This document shows, piece by piece, positions 1-8,700 of a stretch of 34,808 bases of DNA. Source of the DNA: Clostridiales bacterium (GTDB lineage Bacteria > Bacillota > Clostridia > Oscillospirales > Oscillospiraceae); NCBI GenBank assembly GCA_014799565.1, contig JAAVHT010000014.1, positions 52,377 to 87,184 on the forward strand, in the 5' to 3' direction. How positions within the stretch are numbered: position 1 is the stretch's first letter; each line of letters opens with the position of its first letter. The translations under genes and the position numbers were made by a program. The notes under the pieces were generated by a model. The model was not told the origin of the DNA. It did not search any database and saw nothing but the letters and a program-made list of their open reading frames with translations.

Positions 1-885
1 CAGGTGGCGGCGGGCCGCTGGGACTGCGCCCTGGTGCTGCCGGAGGACTTTGAGGCGCGGCTGGCCCGGCGCGACACCTATGAGCTGTTCGCCCTGCTGA
101 TAGGGCCCGGTTCCACCGTCTACCCCATGGTGCGGGAGACGGTGACAGCCTGCGTGGCTGAGCTGACTGCCCCCGGCGTGGCGGAGGATTATCTGGTGGA
201 CAGCGGCATCCTGGATCGGGAGGGGGCCAACCAGGCACGGCCCCGATTGGAGGAGTCGCTGCTGGATCAGGAGCGGGTGCTGGTGTCCATGGAGACGGTG
301 GATGGCCGGCCATTGGATCCCATTGCCTTGGCGGACAGTGGGGTGGACGGACTGCTGGCGGGATTGATTGCCATTGTGCTGTCCATTTGGGCGCTGTTCA
401 CCGCCATGGATCTGGGCCGATGGCTGGACAGCCCCTTTGCCCGTCGGCTGCGCCCCCTGCGGGGGATGACGGCGCTGCTTTTGCCCCGAATGGCGGGGGC
501 TCTGCTTCCCGCCCTGTGTTCCGGGGCGCTGGCTCTGCTGGCTTTGGAGCGGCCATGGGCCTGCCTTCTGCCGCTGACGGCCTACCTGATGTTCTGGGGG
601 GCGCTGGCCCTGGTGCTGGCTCGGTGTAGGGCAGTGTGGAGCGCCCTGCCGGCGGTGGTGCCCTTTGTGCCGGTGCTGGCGCTGCTGCTGTCCCCGGTGC
701 TGATCGACCTGTCCCTGCTGTTCCCCGCTCTGGCCCCGGTGGTGCGGTGGTCGCCCGTGTCCCTCTACCTGCGCTCCTGCGGCGGGAGCTGGGGGGATGG
801 ACTGATCCTGGCCGCTGTTGGGATTGTGATACCGGCGGCGTTGTGGATGGCCGACCGGTGCGTGAAGCAAAAGGAGCCGGGATAA
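1..885 (+). CDS. ABC-2 type transporter permease, C-terminal part (5' truncated by window)
   Basis: The reading frame is open from the first base of the window, so the gene starts upstream. The visible part begins with an extracytoplasmic-looking soluble segment of about 110 residues. Five hydrophobic segments follow, at roughly residues 113-136, 155-182, 184-206, 209-242 and 265-286, and then a short basic tail. A large exported domain followed by a membrane bundle is the architecture of ABC-2 family permease subunits that work with a separate ATPase in export of lipids, peptides or drugs. No ATPase is visible because upstream DNA is missing. The gene ends 8 bp before a strong hairpin and converges with the GH112 gene. 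The family call rests on topology, not on a recognised signature; the substrate cannot be told. Confidence 0.6.
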   Translation, partial: QVAAGRWDCALVLPEDFEARLARRDTYELFALLIGPGSTVYPMVRETVTACVAELTAPGVAEDYLVDSGILDREGANQARPRLEESLLDQERVLVSMETVDGRPLDPIALADSGVDGLLAGLIAIVLSIWALFTAMDLGRWLDSPFARRLRPLRGMTALLLPRMAGALLPALCSGALALLALERPWACLLPLTAYLMFWGALALVLARCRAVWSALPAVVPFVPVLALLLSPVLIDLSLLFPALAPVVRWSPVSLYLRSCGGSWGDGLILAAVGIVIPAALWMADRCVKQKEPG

Positions 886-892
886 AAGAAAA

Positions 893-931
893 AGCGCCCG
901 CTTATCCAATATGGATAAGCGGGCGTTTTGC
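893..931. terminator. bidirectional intrinsic terminator
   Basis: A 13-bp perfect stem (arms 895-907 and 913-925) with a 5-base loop is flanked by A-rich sequence on the left and TTTT on the right. It lies between the convergent permease tail and the GH112 gene and can serve both strands. Confidence 0.9.
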
Positions 932-935
932 GTCT

Positions 936-3110
936 TTACTGCTGGATTTCGAACCACTTGATTTCGTTTGCCGCCAGATGCAGGGGGAAGCTCTTTCCGT
1001 TATCCGTCCAGACGGTGGTGGACTGGGGTTCGTAGGTGTTGTTCACCACGCAGAACTTGCCGTTGGCCACAAAGGTGTGAACCTCCACGTTTTCGTTGGA
1101 GGAGAACCAGCGCAGCAGGTCGTCCTCCCCGTGGGCCGCCCACAGGATGGCCCGGTAGAGCAGGCGGCTGTTGGCAAAGCTGTAGGGCAGGCCGGACAGG
1201 TACACGCCCCGGCCCTGACCATATTCATTCACCGCCAGCAGAACCTCTTTTTCCCGCTGGATGAGCACCTGAGCACCCTCCAAGGCGTAGATGTTCCGCC
1301 CGCCCTGGCCGAAATCTACCTCGCCCGGGCAGTCGGCCAGGATGAAGTGATCGGGATGTTCGTCCCAGTTGTATTTGTCGTAGCCCAGGGTGAAGCCGGT
1401 CTCCTTTTCCACCCCCAGCACGCCGGAAAGCTGGAGATAACGGCCCTGGTACTGGTGCCCAGCGGGCTCACCTACGCCGATGAGGCCGCCGCCGCTGTGT
1501 ACAAACCGTTTGACAGCGGCGGAGATGTCCGGATTCTCCCAGACCGCGCCGCCGGTGTGGGCGGTGTCGCCGTTGCCGATGTTCAGCACCACGTCCACTC
1601 CGTCCAGCACGTGAGGGTCAGCCTTGACCTCGTCAAAGCTGAGGAAGCGCACGTCGAAGGGCGCGCCGGACAGGGCCTCGATCACCCCGGCATAGGCATA
1701 GTTCTGCTTGTGGTACAGGGCGTGATGCACCATGTGGCAGCCCCAGGAACGGGCGCGGCCCCAGCTGTTGAGCACCGCCACGGTCTTAACGCAGTAGGGG
1801 GTCGTCCCCTTGATGTTTTCGTACAGCTCCCGGAACTCATTGCACACGCTTTCCACGTAGTCCAGGAAGTCGGGGAATTGGCAGGCCAGCTTCAGGTAGC
1901 CGCCGTAACCGATGCGGTCAATAGGCTTTCGCAGGATGGCCCGGCGGGCGGTGACCCAGTTTTCCTTGGCCTCCCGCACCGGGTCGCCCCCCTCATGGAA
2001 GGTGTCGGGGAAAAAGTAGGGCAGGAAACGGCCCTCGGTATATTTTACCGCCCCGGAAATGTCCGAGATGAGCCGCAGGGTGGAGCCGTTGCCCACGCTG
2101 CCCACCACCGCGTCCAGCCCGATGGACTTGAACTCGTCCAAATACGGTTCGGTGCCGATCCAGTGGTCGCCCAGGAACATCATGGCCTCTTTGCCCAGCT
2201 CATGGGTGATGTCCACCATTTCCTTGGCCAGAGCGGCCACCTCCCGGCGCTGGAAGGCCATGAAATCCTTGTATTCTTTGCTGGGAACCCGGTACTGGTT
2301 GTTGTAATACCCCTGGTCGATGATGAACTCGGGGCGGAATTTGTACCCGGCTTCCTTTTCAAACTTCTCCAGGATATAAGGGGACACCGAGGCGGAGTAG
2401 CCGTACCAGTCCACGTACTTCTCCCGCTTCAGCTCGTCGAAAATGAGGGTGAACTGGTGGAAGAAGGTGGTGTAGCGGATCACATCCACGTAGGGGTGGT
2501 CGGCAATAAACTTGCGCAGCCGCTCCATGGTGAAAGCGTGGGTCTTGGGCTGGCGCACATCAAAGGTGATCTGGTGCTCAAAGTCCTTCCAGTCGTTGGT
2601 GACGGCGTTGTACATATGCACCGGATCCCAGATCAGGTAGGCCAGGAAGCTGACGGTATAGTCGTGGAACGCCTCGGCCGCGTCGATGACCACGCATCCC
2701 GTCCCCTCGTCATACCGCCAGGCGGCGGGGGGAAGGGGCTGCCCTGTGGTGCGATCCATGACCTCCCACCAGCGCTTGATGTCATCCCGGGTGTTCACCT
2801 GCAAAAGCTCCGGGCTGATGCCCCGCATCAGCGGGATGGACAGCGCGCCCCCGGCCGCGGTGTGGAAGCCGGTCATGATATAGCACTGCTGCACCTCGTC
2901 CGGGTTGGCTTTTGCCCAGGCGTTGTCCTTCCGGGTGGTGTAGTAGGTGGAGTAGACCTTGGCGTCCACACCCTTCAGCGCTTCCGGGTAGTCGGTGCCG
3001 TCGCAGTCGCGAATGGCGTCCGCTCCCCAGCGCTTCAGGAGTTCCAAAGTCTCGGGAACCACGTCCACATCGGTGGGGATGGTAACGCGGCCCTTGCGAT
3101 TTTCTTCCAT
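936..3110 (-). CDS. lnpA: 1,3-beta-galactosyl-N-acetylhexosamine phosphorylase (GH112)
   Basis: This 724-residue protein phosphorolyses galacto-N-biose and/or lacto-N-biose (Gal-beta-1,3-GalNAc/GlcNAc) to galactose 1-phosphate plus N-acetylhexosamine in the cytoplasm. It is recognisable along its length as glycoside hydrolase family 112, including LLKRWGADAIRDCDGTD near residue 25, YTVSFLAYLIWDPV at 151-164, and FLGDHWIGTEPY at 312-323. Asp315 in that last motif aligns with the general-acid aspartate of the Bifidobacterium longum enzyme. The C-terminal third carries the glutamine-amidotransferase-like and beta domains typical of the family. The start has a good AGGAGA site and lies 15 bp after the upstream permease, so it is the last gene of the SBP-permease-permease operon. 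Whether it prefers GNB, LNB or beta-1,4-galactosyl-rhamnose (a rarer GH112 activity) cannot be fixed by eye; the nahK and galE neighbours favour GNB/LNB. Confidence 0.95.
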   Translation of the reverse strand: MEENRKGRVTIPTDVDVVPETLELLKRWGADAIRDCDGTDYPEALKGVDAKVYSTYYTTRKDNAWAKANPDEVQQCYIMTGFHTAAGGALSIPLMRGISPELLQVNTRDDIKRWWEVMDRTTGQPLPPAAWRYDEGTGCVVIDAAEAFHDYTVSFLAYLIWDPVHMYNAVTNDWKDFEHQITFDVRQPKTHAFTMERLRKFIADHPYVDVIRYTTFFHQFTLIFDELKREKYVDWYGYSASVSPYILEKFEKEAGYKFRPEFIIDQGYYNNQYRVPSKEYKDFMAFQRREVAALAKEMVDITHELGKEAMMFLGDHWIGTEPYLDEFKSIGLDAVVGSVGNGSTLRLISDISGAVKYTEGRFLPYFFPDTFHEGGDPVREAKENWVTARRAILRKPIDRIGYGGYLKLACQFPDFLDYVESVCNEFRELYENIKGTTPYCVKTVAVLNSWGRARSWGCHMVHHALYHKQNYAYAGVIEALSGAPFDVRFLSFDEVKADPHVLDGVDVVLNIGNGDTAHTGGAVWENPDISAAVKRFVHSGGGLIGVGEPAGHQYQGRYLQLSGVLGVEKETGFTLGYDKYNWDEHPDHFILADCPGEVDFGQGGRNIYALEGAQVLIQREKEVLLAVNEYGQGRGVYLSGLPYSFANSRLLYRAILWAAHGEDDLLRWFSSNENVEVHTFVANGKFCVVNNTYEPQSTTVWTDNGKSFPLHLAANEIKWFEIQQ

Positions 3111-3125
3111 AGATTGATTCTCCTA

Positions 3126-3971
3126 TCAGCCCTTGACACCGCCGCCTGTTACTCCGGCAATGATCTTTTCAGACATAAAGATGTACAGCAGGAAGGTGGG
3201 CAGGAATACGATGATGACCGCCGCGAACATACCGCCGTACTGCCCGGTGTACTTCATGGAGTTGATGATGTTCAGCAGCCCCACACCCACAGGAGCCATC
3301 GTCTCGCTGTTGGTGAAGATCAGAGCCATGAAGAACTCGTTCCACACGGACATGAAGTTGAAGATGGTGACGGTGATGACGGCGGGCTGTACCAAGGGAA
3401 GCATGATTTTCAGGAAGGTTTTTGGCGCGCTGCACCCGTCCAGATAGGCCGCCTCCTCATAGGTGCGGGACAGGGTGGAGAAAAAGTCCAGCAGGTAAAT
3501 GGTGGTGTAGGGTACCCGCATCATGATATACAGTGCCATCAGCAGCACCCGGCCCTTGATGCCCCACTGGATGGACAGGGAGTAAATGGGCATGATGACC
3601 ATGATGATGGGCACGCTCATGGCGATGACCAGACCAATGCGCAGGGCCTTGCCGCCCAAGAAGTTCCAGCGGGACAGCACATAGGCCGTCGGGGCGGAGA
3701 TGGCCAGCACTCCGAAGCAGGAGACCACGGAGTAAAGCAGGGAGTTGCCGAAGAACACGGAGACATTTTGGGCGTTCCACGCCGTGGCGTAGTTCTCAAA
3801 GTGAAAGCCGCTTGCAAACTTGAAAATCTGGCCGGAGAAGATCTCCCGGGAGGTGGACAGACTGGCTCCGATGATCCAGCCCAGCATCACCGCGGTAAAG
3901 GCGACCCAGACAACGACGATCAAATAGCCGGGCAGAAGGCGGGCCTCTTTTTTCCAATTGATCTTTTTCAT
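3126..3971 (-). CDS. CUT1 carbohydrate ABC transporter permease (MalG/LacG-like)
   Basis: A 281-residue inner-membrane permease with six hydrophobic segments. The EAA loop is visible as YEEAAYLDGCSAPKTFLKIM at about residues 189-208, the cytoplasmic helix that docks on the ATPase. The C-terminal MSEKIIAGVTGGGVKG end is typical of MalG-type subunits of CUT1 importers. The start codon has an AAGGAGGG site overlapping the stop of the upstream permease (12 bp gap), indicating translational coupling. No ATPase gene is in the operon, so a shared MsmK-type ATPase encoded elsewhere is likely (known for clostridial CUT1 systems; here inference). The GH112 gene downstream points to a Gal-beta-1,3-HexNAc disaccharide as substrate. 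Confidence 0.93.
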   Translation of the reverse strand: MKKINWKKEARLLPGYLIVVVWVAFTAVMLGWIIGASLSTSREIFSGQIFKFASGFHFENYATAWNAQNVSVFFGNSLLYSVVSCFGVLAISAPTAYVLSRWNFLGGKALRIGLVIAMSVPIIMVIMPIYSLSIQWGIKGRVLLMALYIMMRVPYTTIYLLDFFSTLSRTYEEAAYLDGCSAPKTFLKIMLPLVQPAVITVTIFNFMSVWNEFFMALIFTNSETMAPVGVGLLNIINSMKYTGQYGGMFAAVIIVFLPTFLLYIFMSEKIIAGVTGGGVKG

Positions 3972-3983
3972 GCCGCTCCCTCC

Positions 3984-4877
3984 TTAATATTCCAGGTCGC
4001 TGCCCTTGAAGAGCCACTCGGTGATGAGGTACACCACGATGATGATGAGCGTCAGCACCACGCCTACCGCCGCGCCGGCCCCGGCGTCGCGGGTGATGAT
4101 GTTCTTGCCGCCGAACACCATATCATATAGGTAGACCACCGGCACAATGGTGGACGTTTCCGTGTCGATGGGGGAGAACATCTTTGTCCAGAGGAAGAAG
4201 GTGGTGGTGTTGATGCTCCAGAAGGTGATGGAGGTCTTGATAACGCCCTTGAGCAGGGGCAGGGTGATGCGGGTGAACTGCTGCACCTTGCCCGCGCCGT
4301 CGATGGTGGCGGCCTCGAAGAGATCCTGGGGAATGCCTTCGATGCCGCTGATGTAGATCAGCATATAGTAGCCGACGCTGCCGAAAATGAAGGCGGCGGT
4401 CATGGCCCAGAATTTTAAATCGGTTCCCAGCCAGCGGATCTTCTCTCCGCCGAACAGCTTGACGAGTTCATTGAGCAGACCGTAATCATAGTTGAAAATG
4501 TACTGGATCCACATGGTGGCCAGTGCCACGGCGCTGATGATATTGGGCATATAGATGGCGGCTCGGAAGAATTTTTTGCCCCGGATGCCGCTGGTGATGA
4601 CTACCGCCATCAGCATGGCCAGCGCCAGAGAGATCAGTCCGCCGACGAACCAGATCAGCAGCATATTCTTCATGGAGGTGATAAAGCCGGCGCTGCCGAA
4701 GATTTTCAGGTAATTGCCCAGGCCGTTGAAACTCCAGTCCGCTGTGGTGGCGGTGACGCTCTCCACGGCGAAGAAGCTCATGACCACGGTGCGGCACACG
4801 GGATAGACAAACATGATCAGCAGGCACAGCACAGCAGGCAGGCAAAACCAGAAGATCATTGCCTTGTTTTTTTTCAT
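3984..4877 (-). CDS. CUT1 carbohydrate ABC transporter permease (MalF/LacF-like)
   Basis: A 297-residue permease subunit with a basic N-terminus and about six membrane segments. It has an EAA loop (LFEAATIDGAGKVQQFTRIT, about residues 203-222) matching the MalF/UgpA branch. It forms the heterodimeric channel with the MalG-like partner directly downstream. The start is supported by an AAAGGAG site 9-10 bases upstream. It is separated from the solute-binding protein gene by 86 bp that hold a strong hairpin, which probably lowers permease expression relative to the binding protein. Substrate assignment to galacto-N-biose/lacto-N-biose is by operon context only. Confidence 0.93.
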   Translation of the reverse strand: MKKNKAMIFWFCLPAVLCLLIMFVYPVCRTVVMSFFAVESVTATTADWSFNGLGNYLKIFGSAGFITSMKNMLLIWFVGGLISLALAMLMAVVITSGIRGKKFFRAAIYMPNIISAVALATMWIQYIFNYDYGLLNELVKLFGGEKIRWLGTDLKFWAMTAAFIFGSVGYYMLIYISGIEGIPQDLFEAATIDGAGKVQQFTRITLPLLKGVIKTSITFWSINTTTFFLWTKMFSPIDTETSTIVPVVYLYDMVFGGKNIITRDAGAGAAVGVVLTLIIIVVYLITEWLFKGSDLEY

Positions 4878-4911
4878 AAAGCCCTCTCCTTTCTAAGCTG
4901 GGATATAAAAA

Positions 4912-4939
4912 GCAGGCGGCGCCGTGGGGCGCCGCCTGC
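4912..4939 (-). terminator. intra-operon hairpin between SBP and permease genes
   Basis: A 12-bp GC-rich perfect stem (arms 4912-4923 and 4928-4939) with a 4-base loop. On the minus strand it is followed by TTTTTATA. It lies just after the SBP stop and before the permease. It is likely a leaky terminator or 3' stabiliser giving excess binding protein, a common arrangement in sugar ABC operons. Confidence 0.75.
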
Positions 4940-4963
4940 CAGCGCGGTGTGGGTTGGGCGTTC

Positions 4964-6277
4964 TTATTTGTACAGGGCGTCCAGGGCGGCGCAGAAGTCG
5001 GCGCCGGTGGCGTACTTGCCCTCGAACAGCTCGACGCACATGGACTTGATGGTGGGCTGCAGATCAGAATTGGCGTTGATGCCGGCACACCAGGTCATGG
5101 GCTTGTCGGCAGCCAGCAGGGTCTCGATGGTGCCGGTCAGGGCGGCGGGGGCGGTGTTGCGGCTGTCGGCGGGGATCTGAGCGGCCTCGGTGGCCATCTT
5201 CTGGTCGAACTCGCCGGTGGTCAGGAAGATGATGAAGTCAAACGCGGCCTGGGCGTTCTCGCTGTAGGAGGTGACGGCCAGGGAGTTGGCGCCGCCGTAA
5301 GCGGAGGTGTTCTCCACGCCGCCGTCCACGGCGGGATAGTTGAACAGGCCCCAGTTCACCTCAGTGCCGGTGTTGTTGTTCACCTCGGCGGTGACATAGT
5401 TGGCGCACACGATCATAGCGGCCTGGCCATAGCCGATCTTGTTCTCGCTGCTGGGGAACTCGTCGGGGGCGCCGTCGGCCAGATAGCCGGCGTTCCTCAG
5501 GTCGATGATCTCCTGGGCGGCGATGACGGCGTCAGAGTCGCTCCAGCCGCCGTTCATGTCCAGCTCCTCGATCTTCTCCTCGCCCAGGTGGCGAACCAGC
5601 TGGTGATAGAAGGCGAAGTTGCAGTAGGCGCTGTCCTGGGCGACGGGGCCCACGCCGGAATCCTTCAGCTTCTGGCACACGTCCAGGAACTCGGCCCAGG
5701 TCTTGGGCTCGGCGGTGACGCCGGCGTTAGCAAAGGCGTCCTTGTCATAGAACACGCCGCCGACCTGGGGCTGCTCCACGATGGAGTTGAGGTAGCCCAC
5801 CCACTCGATGACCTGATTGTTCAGGCAGGCGTAGCTCCAGCTGTCGTAATTGACGGCCTTGGCCATATCGGTCAGATCCAGGATGTTGGGGTAGACATTG
5901 GCGATGCGCTGGTAGTCGTCCTCGATGATGTCGATGTTCTCCTTGGCCTCCAGGGCGGTGGACAGCAGCTGGTTCACGTCGCGGCCCTTGAACTCGATGT
6001 TCACCTTGGCGCCGGTCTGGGCCTCAAAGGCAGCGGCGGCCTCGGAGATGACATTGGCCTGGGGCTCGCCGGAGCTCCACATGGACCACATGGTCACGGT
6101 CACGCCCTCGTACTGCTTGTCGCCGCCCTCGGGCTGATTGGCGGGTTCGTTCTGGGTGGCGTCGGGAGTCTTGGTGGGGTCGGGAGACTTGCTCTCCTCG
6201 CCGGTCTTGCCGCTGCAGCCGGCAAACAGAGCCAGGACCATGGCAGCCGCCAGGATGATGCTGAGAAGCTTTTTCAT
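4964..6277 (-). CDS. extracellular solute-binding lipoprotein of a CUT1 sugar ABC transporter
   Basis: A 437-residue family 1 extracellular solute-binding protein. The start is set at 6277 (MKKLLSII...) because a GGAGG lies about 10 bases upstream; the in-frame ATG at 6298 would put that site inside the gene. The signal peptide ends in a lipobox, LFAGC, with Cys21 as the lipidated residue. A low-complexity Ser/Pro/Thr/Asn/Glu linker follows, then the two-lobed binding domain beginning around VTVTMWSMWSSGEP. It should capture the disaccharide outside the cell and deliver it to the two permeases encoded next. First gene of the minus-strand operon that ends with the GH112 phosphorylase, so galacto-N-biose/lacto-N-biose is the most likely ligand (inference). 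Confidence 0.93.
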   Translation of the reverse strand: MKKLLSIILAAAMVLALFAGCSGKTGEESKSPDPTKTPDATQNEPANQPEGGDKQYEGVTVTMWSMWSSGEPQANVISEAAAAFEAQTGAKVNIEFKGRDVNQLLSTALEAKENIDIIEDDYQRIANVYPNILDLTDMAKAVNYDSWSYACLNNQVIEWVGYLNSIVEQPQVGGVFYDKDAFANAGVTAEPKTWAEFLDVCQKLKDSGVGPVAQDSAYCNFAFYHQLVRHLGEEKIEELDMNGGWSDSDAVIAAQEIIDLRNAGYLADGAPDEFPSSENKIGYGQAAMIVCANYVTAEVNNNTGTEVNWGLFNYPAVDGGVENTSAYGGANSLAVTSYSENAQAAFDFIIFLTTGEFDQKMATEAAQIPADSRNTAPAALTGTIETLLAADKPMTWCAGINANSDLQPTIKSMCVELFEGKYATGADFCAALDALYK

Positions 6278-6298
6278 CTTTTGGTTCCTCCATTCCAT

Positions 6299-6546
6299 AT
6301 GATAACGGATGCGGCGGGGATAGCCCCGCCCTTACATCTCTAAAGGTAAACGGTTTTTTTTCAATTGGCAATTCGATTGTTGCTCGAGTTTTTATAGATA
6401 TTGCTTTATTTTACATTTTGACGCAAAACATGGGGATTGAGCGGGGGAGTTTTGGGCAAAATCTATGATTTCCCTTGCCGCCCTTTTCCGCCGCCTGGAG
6501 GAATCTGAAAAAAGAGGGTCGGGAGAGGTAAAATTTTTTTGGAAGG
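6299..6546 (-). promoter_or_regulatory. leader and probable regulated promoter of the sugar operon
   Basis: AT-rich divergent intergenic region. On the minus strand a TATAAA (6391-6396) is a plausible -10, but no good -35 lies 16-18 bp upstream. That is typical of promoters needing an activator such as the divergent AraC protein. The transcribed leader would contain a 7-bp GC stem (GGCGGGG/CCCCGCC, 6313-6330) about 36 bases before the SBP start. The exact promoter is not certain. Confidence 0.4.
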
Positions 6547-6575
6547 TTGCACAATGAGGAAAAAACCGCTATAAT
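6547..6575 (+). promoter_or_regulatory. sigma-A promoter of the AraC regulator gene
   Basis: TTGCAC (6547-6552), 17-bp spacer, TATAAT (6570-6575). The match is strong and lies about 60 bp before the GTG chosen as the start. An upstream in-frame TTG coincides with the -35 itself, so longer gene models that begin there cannot be translated from this promoter. Confidence 0.8.
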
Positions 6576-6636
6576 GAGATTTAATAAGTATATGACTCAT
6601 TTTGTGCAATCTTGCGGGAACTGGGGGAGAAACGCC

Positions 6637-7491
6637 GTGAGTACACATCAATATATTCTGGCGGATCGCGCTGCCCCTGGCGGCGTGGGGCACAGCCAGC
6701 CCCGGCTGCGCTATGTGTCCTGCGCTCACTACAGCAAGGACTGGGCCTCCCAGCTCCACTCCCACACCTGCGCGGAGCTGTTTTTCATCACCGGGGGCCA
6801 CGGCGATTTTCTCATCCGGGAGGAGCGCTTCCCGGTGGCGGTCAGCGATATGATGGTGGTGAACGCGGGCATCCCCCACACCGAGACCAGCCAGAACGGC
6901 AGCCCCATGGAATATGTGGTGCTGGGGGTGGAGGGCCTGGAAACCATCACGGACGCCAGCGGCTACACCCTGCTCCACCTGTTTGCGGAGGACGCCATCG
7001 ACGGCTGCCTGCGCACCCTGACCCAGGAGATCTGGGAGCCCCGGGCGGGGTGTGATGAGATCTGCCAGCGCCTGCTGGAAATCATCCTGCTGCGCCTGCT
7101 GCGGCGGGACGACTTCGCCCTGTCTGACGCGGCCCCCGCCGCCTCTGGCTCCAGCCGGGAGTGCAACCAGGTCCGGCGGTACATCGACAACCACTTCAAG
7201 GAGAACCTCACCCTGGATCAGTTGGCCGGACTGGCCCACATCAACAAATACTACCTTTCCCACGCCTTCCGCCGGGAGTTCAACATCTCGCCCATCAGCT
7301 ACCTGATCTCCCGGCGCATCCAGGAGAGCCGCTTCCTGCTGGCTGAGACGGATCACTCCCTGTCCCAGATCGCCCAGATTTTGGGCTTTTCCTCCCTGAG
7401 CTACTTTTCTCAGAGCTTCCGCCGTCAGGAGGGGATGAGCCCCATGGAGTATCGGAGGCGGAGGCGGGCCGGGAGCCGCGCGGAGGTATGA
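6637..7491 (+). CDS. AraC family transcriptional regulator
   Basis: A 284-residue regulator with an N-terminal cupin-like sensor domain (HSHTCAELFFITGG region) and a C-terminal pair of AraC helix-turn-helix motifs. These are seen in LTLDQLAGLAHINKYYLSHA and LSQIAQILGFSSLSYFSQSF, followed by the family end pattern GMSPMEYR. The start is taken as GTG at 6637 because GGGGGAG lies 7 bases upstream and the promoter -10 is at 6570-6575. In-frame ATGs at 6574 and 6592 lie at or just after the promoter and have no ribosome site. It is divergent from the disaccharide transporter operon and upstream of galE-nahK, so it likely senses the sugar and activates one or both (inference). Confidence 0.92.
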   Translation: MSTHQYILADRAAPGGVGHSQPRLRYVSCAHYSKDWASQLHSHTCAELFFITGGHGDFLIREERFPVAVSDMMVVNAGIPHTETSQNGSPMEYVVLGVEGLETITDASGYTLLHLFAEDAIDGCLRTLTQEIWEPRAGCDEICQRLLEIILLRLLRRDDFALSDAAPAASGSSRECNQVRRYIDNHFKENLTLDQLAGLAHINKYYLSHAFRREFNISPISYLISRRIQESRFLLAETDHSLSQIAQILGFSSLSYFSQSFRRQEGMSPMEYRRRRRAGSRAEV

Positions 7492-7526
7492 GGACAATTA
7501 TCTTGAAAAAACCAGCAAGAAAGCTC

Positions 7527-7555
7527 TTCTCATTTTTGGATCGTCCAGTTATAAT
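7527..7555 (+). promoter_or_regulatory. probable sigma-A promoter of galE-nahK
   Basis: TTCTCA (7527-7532), 17-bp spacer, TATAAT (7550-7555), about 75 bp before galE. The perfect -10 with a 4/6 -35 suggests moderate constitutive or activator-aided transcription. Confidence 0.6.
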
Positions 7556-7628
7556 AGGGAAAAGAGGCCGGAAAACTGTCCGCCCCTAGAAAGCCCTATC
7601 ATTTTATTGAGTAAAGGAGCGCGTTTGT

Positions 7629-8648
7629 ATGTCCATCTTAGTTTGCGGCGGCGCCGGCTATATCGGCAGCCACACCTGTGTGGAGCTTCTCAACGCGGGA
7701 TATGACGTCGTGGTGGCGGACAACCTGGTCAACTCCAGCGAGGAGGCCCTGCGCCGGGTGGAGAAAATCACTGGAAAGACCGTCCCCTTCATGAAGACGG
7801 AGCTGTGCCATGACGATGAGGTTGAGGCGCTGTTCGCCCAGCATCCGGACATCGACGCAGTGATCCATTTTGCCGGCCTGAAAGCGGTGGGGGAGAGTGT
7901 GGCCAAGCCCCTGGAGTACTACTCCAACAACCTCATCAGCACGTTGTATCTGCTTCAGGCCATGCGCCGCCACGGGGTGAAGAACTTTGTGTTCTCCTCC
8001 TCCGCCACGGTGTACGGAGACCCCGCCACCGTTCCCATCCGGGAGGACTTCCCCACCGGCGGCACCACCAACCCCTATGGCACCTCCAAGCTGTTCCAGG
8101 AGAAGATCCTGATGGACGTATGTGCCGCCGACCCTGAGCTGAACGTGGCCCTGCTGCGGTACTTCAACCCCATCGGCGCCCACGAGTCCGGCCTGATGGG
8201 GGAGGATCCCAACGGCATCCCCAACAATCTGGTGCCCTACATCGCCAAGGTGTCGGTGGGCCAGCTGGAAAAGCTCCACGTCTATGGCAACGACTATCCC
8301 ACGCCGGACGGCACCGGTGTGCGGGACTATATCCATGTGGTGGATCTGGCCCGCGGCCATGTGGCGGCGGTGAAGAAGCTGGAAGGCAAGTGCGGTCTGT
8401 TTGTGTGCAATCTGGGCACCGGCAAGGGCTACAGCGTGCTGGATGTGCTCCACGCCTACGAGAAGGCCTGCGGGAAGGAACTGCCTTACGTCATTGAGCC
8501 CCGCCGCCCCGGCGACATCGCCGTGTGCTACGCCGACCCCGCCAAGGCCAGGGAAGAGCTGGGCTGGGAGGCGCAGCTGGGCATTGAGGAGATGTGCGCT
8601 TCCTCTTATAAATGGCAGTCCATGAACCCCAACGGCTACAAAGGCTGA
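7629..8648 (+). CDS. galE: UDP-glucose/UDP-N-acetylglucosamine 4-epimerase
   Basis: A 339-residue extended short-chain dehydrogenase that interconverts UDP-galactose and UDP-glucose, and possibly UDP-GalNAc/GlcNAc. The NAD-binding GGAGYIGSH is at residues 7-15, the catalytic serine lies in VFSSSATVYG (about 121-130), and the catalytic pair is in the YGTSK motif (Tyr150, Lys154). Length matches GalE. An AAAGGAG site lies 9 bases before the ATG. It is followed by nahK after 52 bp on the same strand. In the bifidobacterial lnp pathway GalE acts with a GalT to move the GH112 product galactose 1-phosphate into glycolysis; no galT is visible here. Confidence 0.95.
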   Translation: MSILVCGGAGYIGSHTCVELLNAGYDVVVADNLVNSSEEALRRVEKITGKTVPFMKTELCHDDEVEALFAQHPDIDAVIHFAGLKAVGESVAKPLEYYSNNLISTLYLLQAMRRHGVKNFVFSSSATVYGDPATVPIREDFPTGGTTNPYGTSKLFQEKILMDVCAADPELNVALLRYFNPIGAHESGLMGEDPNGIPNNLVPYIAKVSVGQLEKLHVYGNDYPTPDGTGVRDYIHVVDLARGHVAAVKKLEGKCGLFVCNLGTGKGYSVLDVLHAYEKACGKELPYVIEPRRPGDIAVCYADPAKAREELGWEAQLGIEEMCASSYKWQSMNPNGYKG

Positions 8649-8670
8649 CCGTTCCCCAAAAATAGAGACA

Positions 8671-8685
8671 GGCGGTTCATCCGCC
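8671..8685 (+). other. small hairpin just upstream of the nahK ribosome site
   Basis: A GGCGG/CCGCC 5-bp stem with a TTCAT loop ends 1 base before the AGGAGG (8687-8692) of nahK. It could tune ribosome access or mark an RNA processing site; it is too short to be sure. Confidence 0.35.
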
Positions 8686-8700
8686 CAGGAGGTAAAGGAT

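Noticed and set aside
636-4130. 1164-codon open frame on the plus strand
   Set aside because: It is antisense to the GH112 and permease genes, has no domain, and its length is a product of high third-position GC on the other strand.
4949-6343. 464-codon plus-strand frame rich in Gly, Val and Ala
   Set aside because: Mirror of the solute-binding protein gene, which has lipobox, ribosome site and family motifs.
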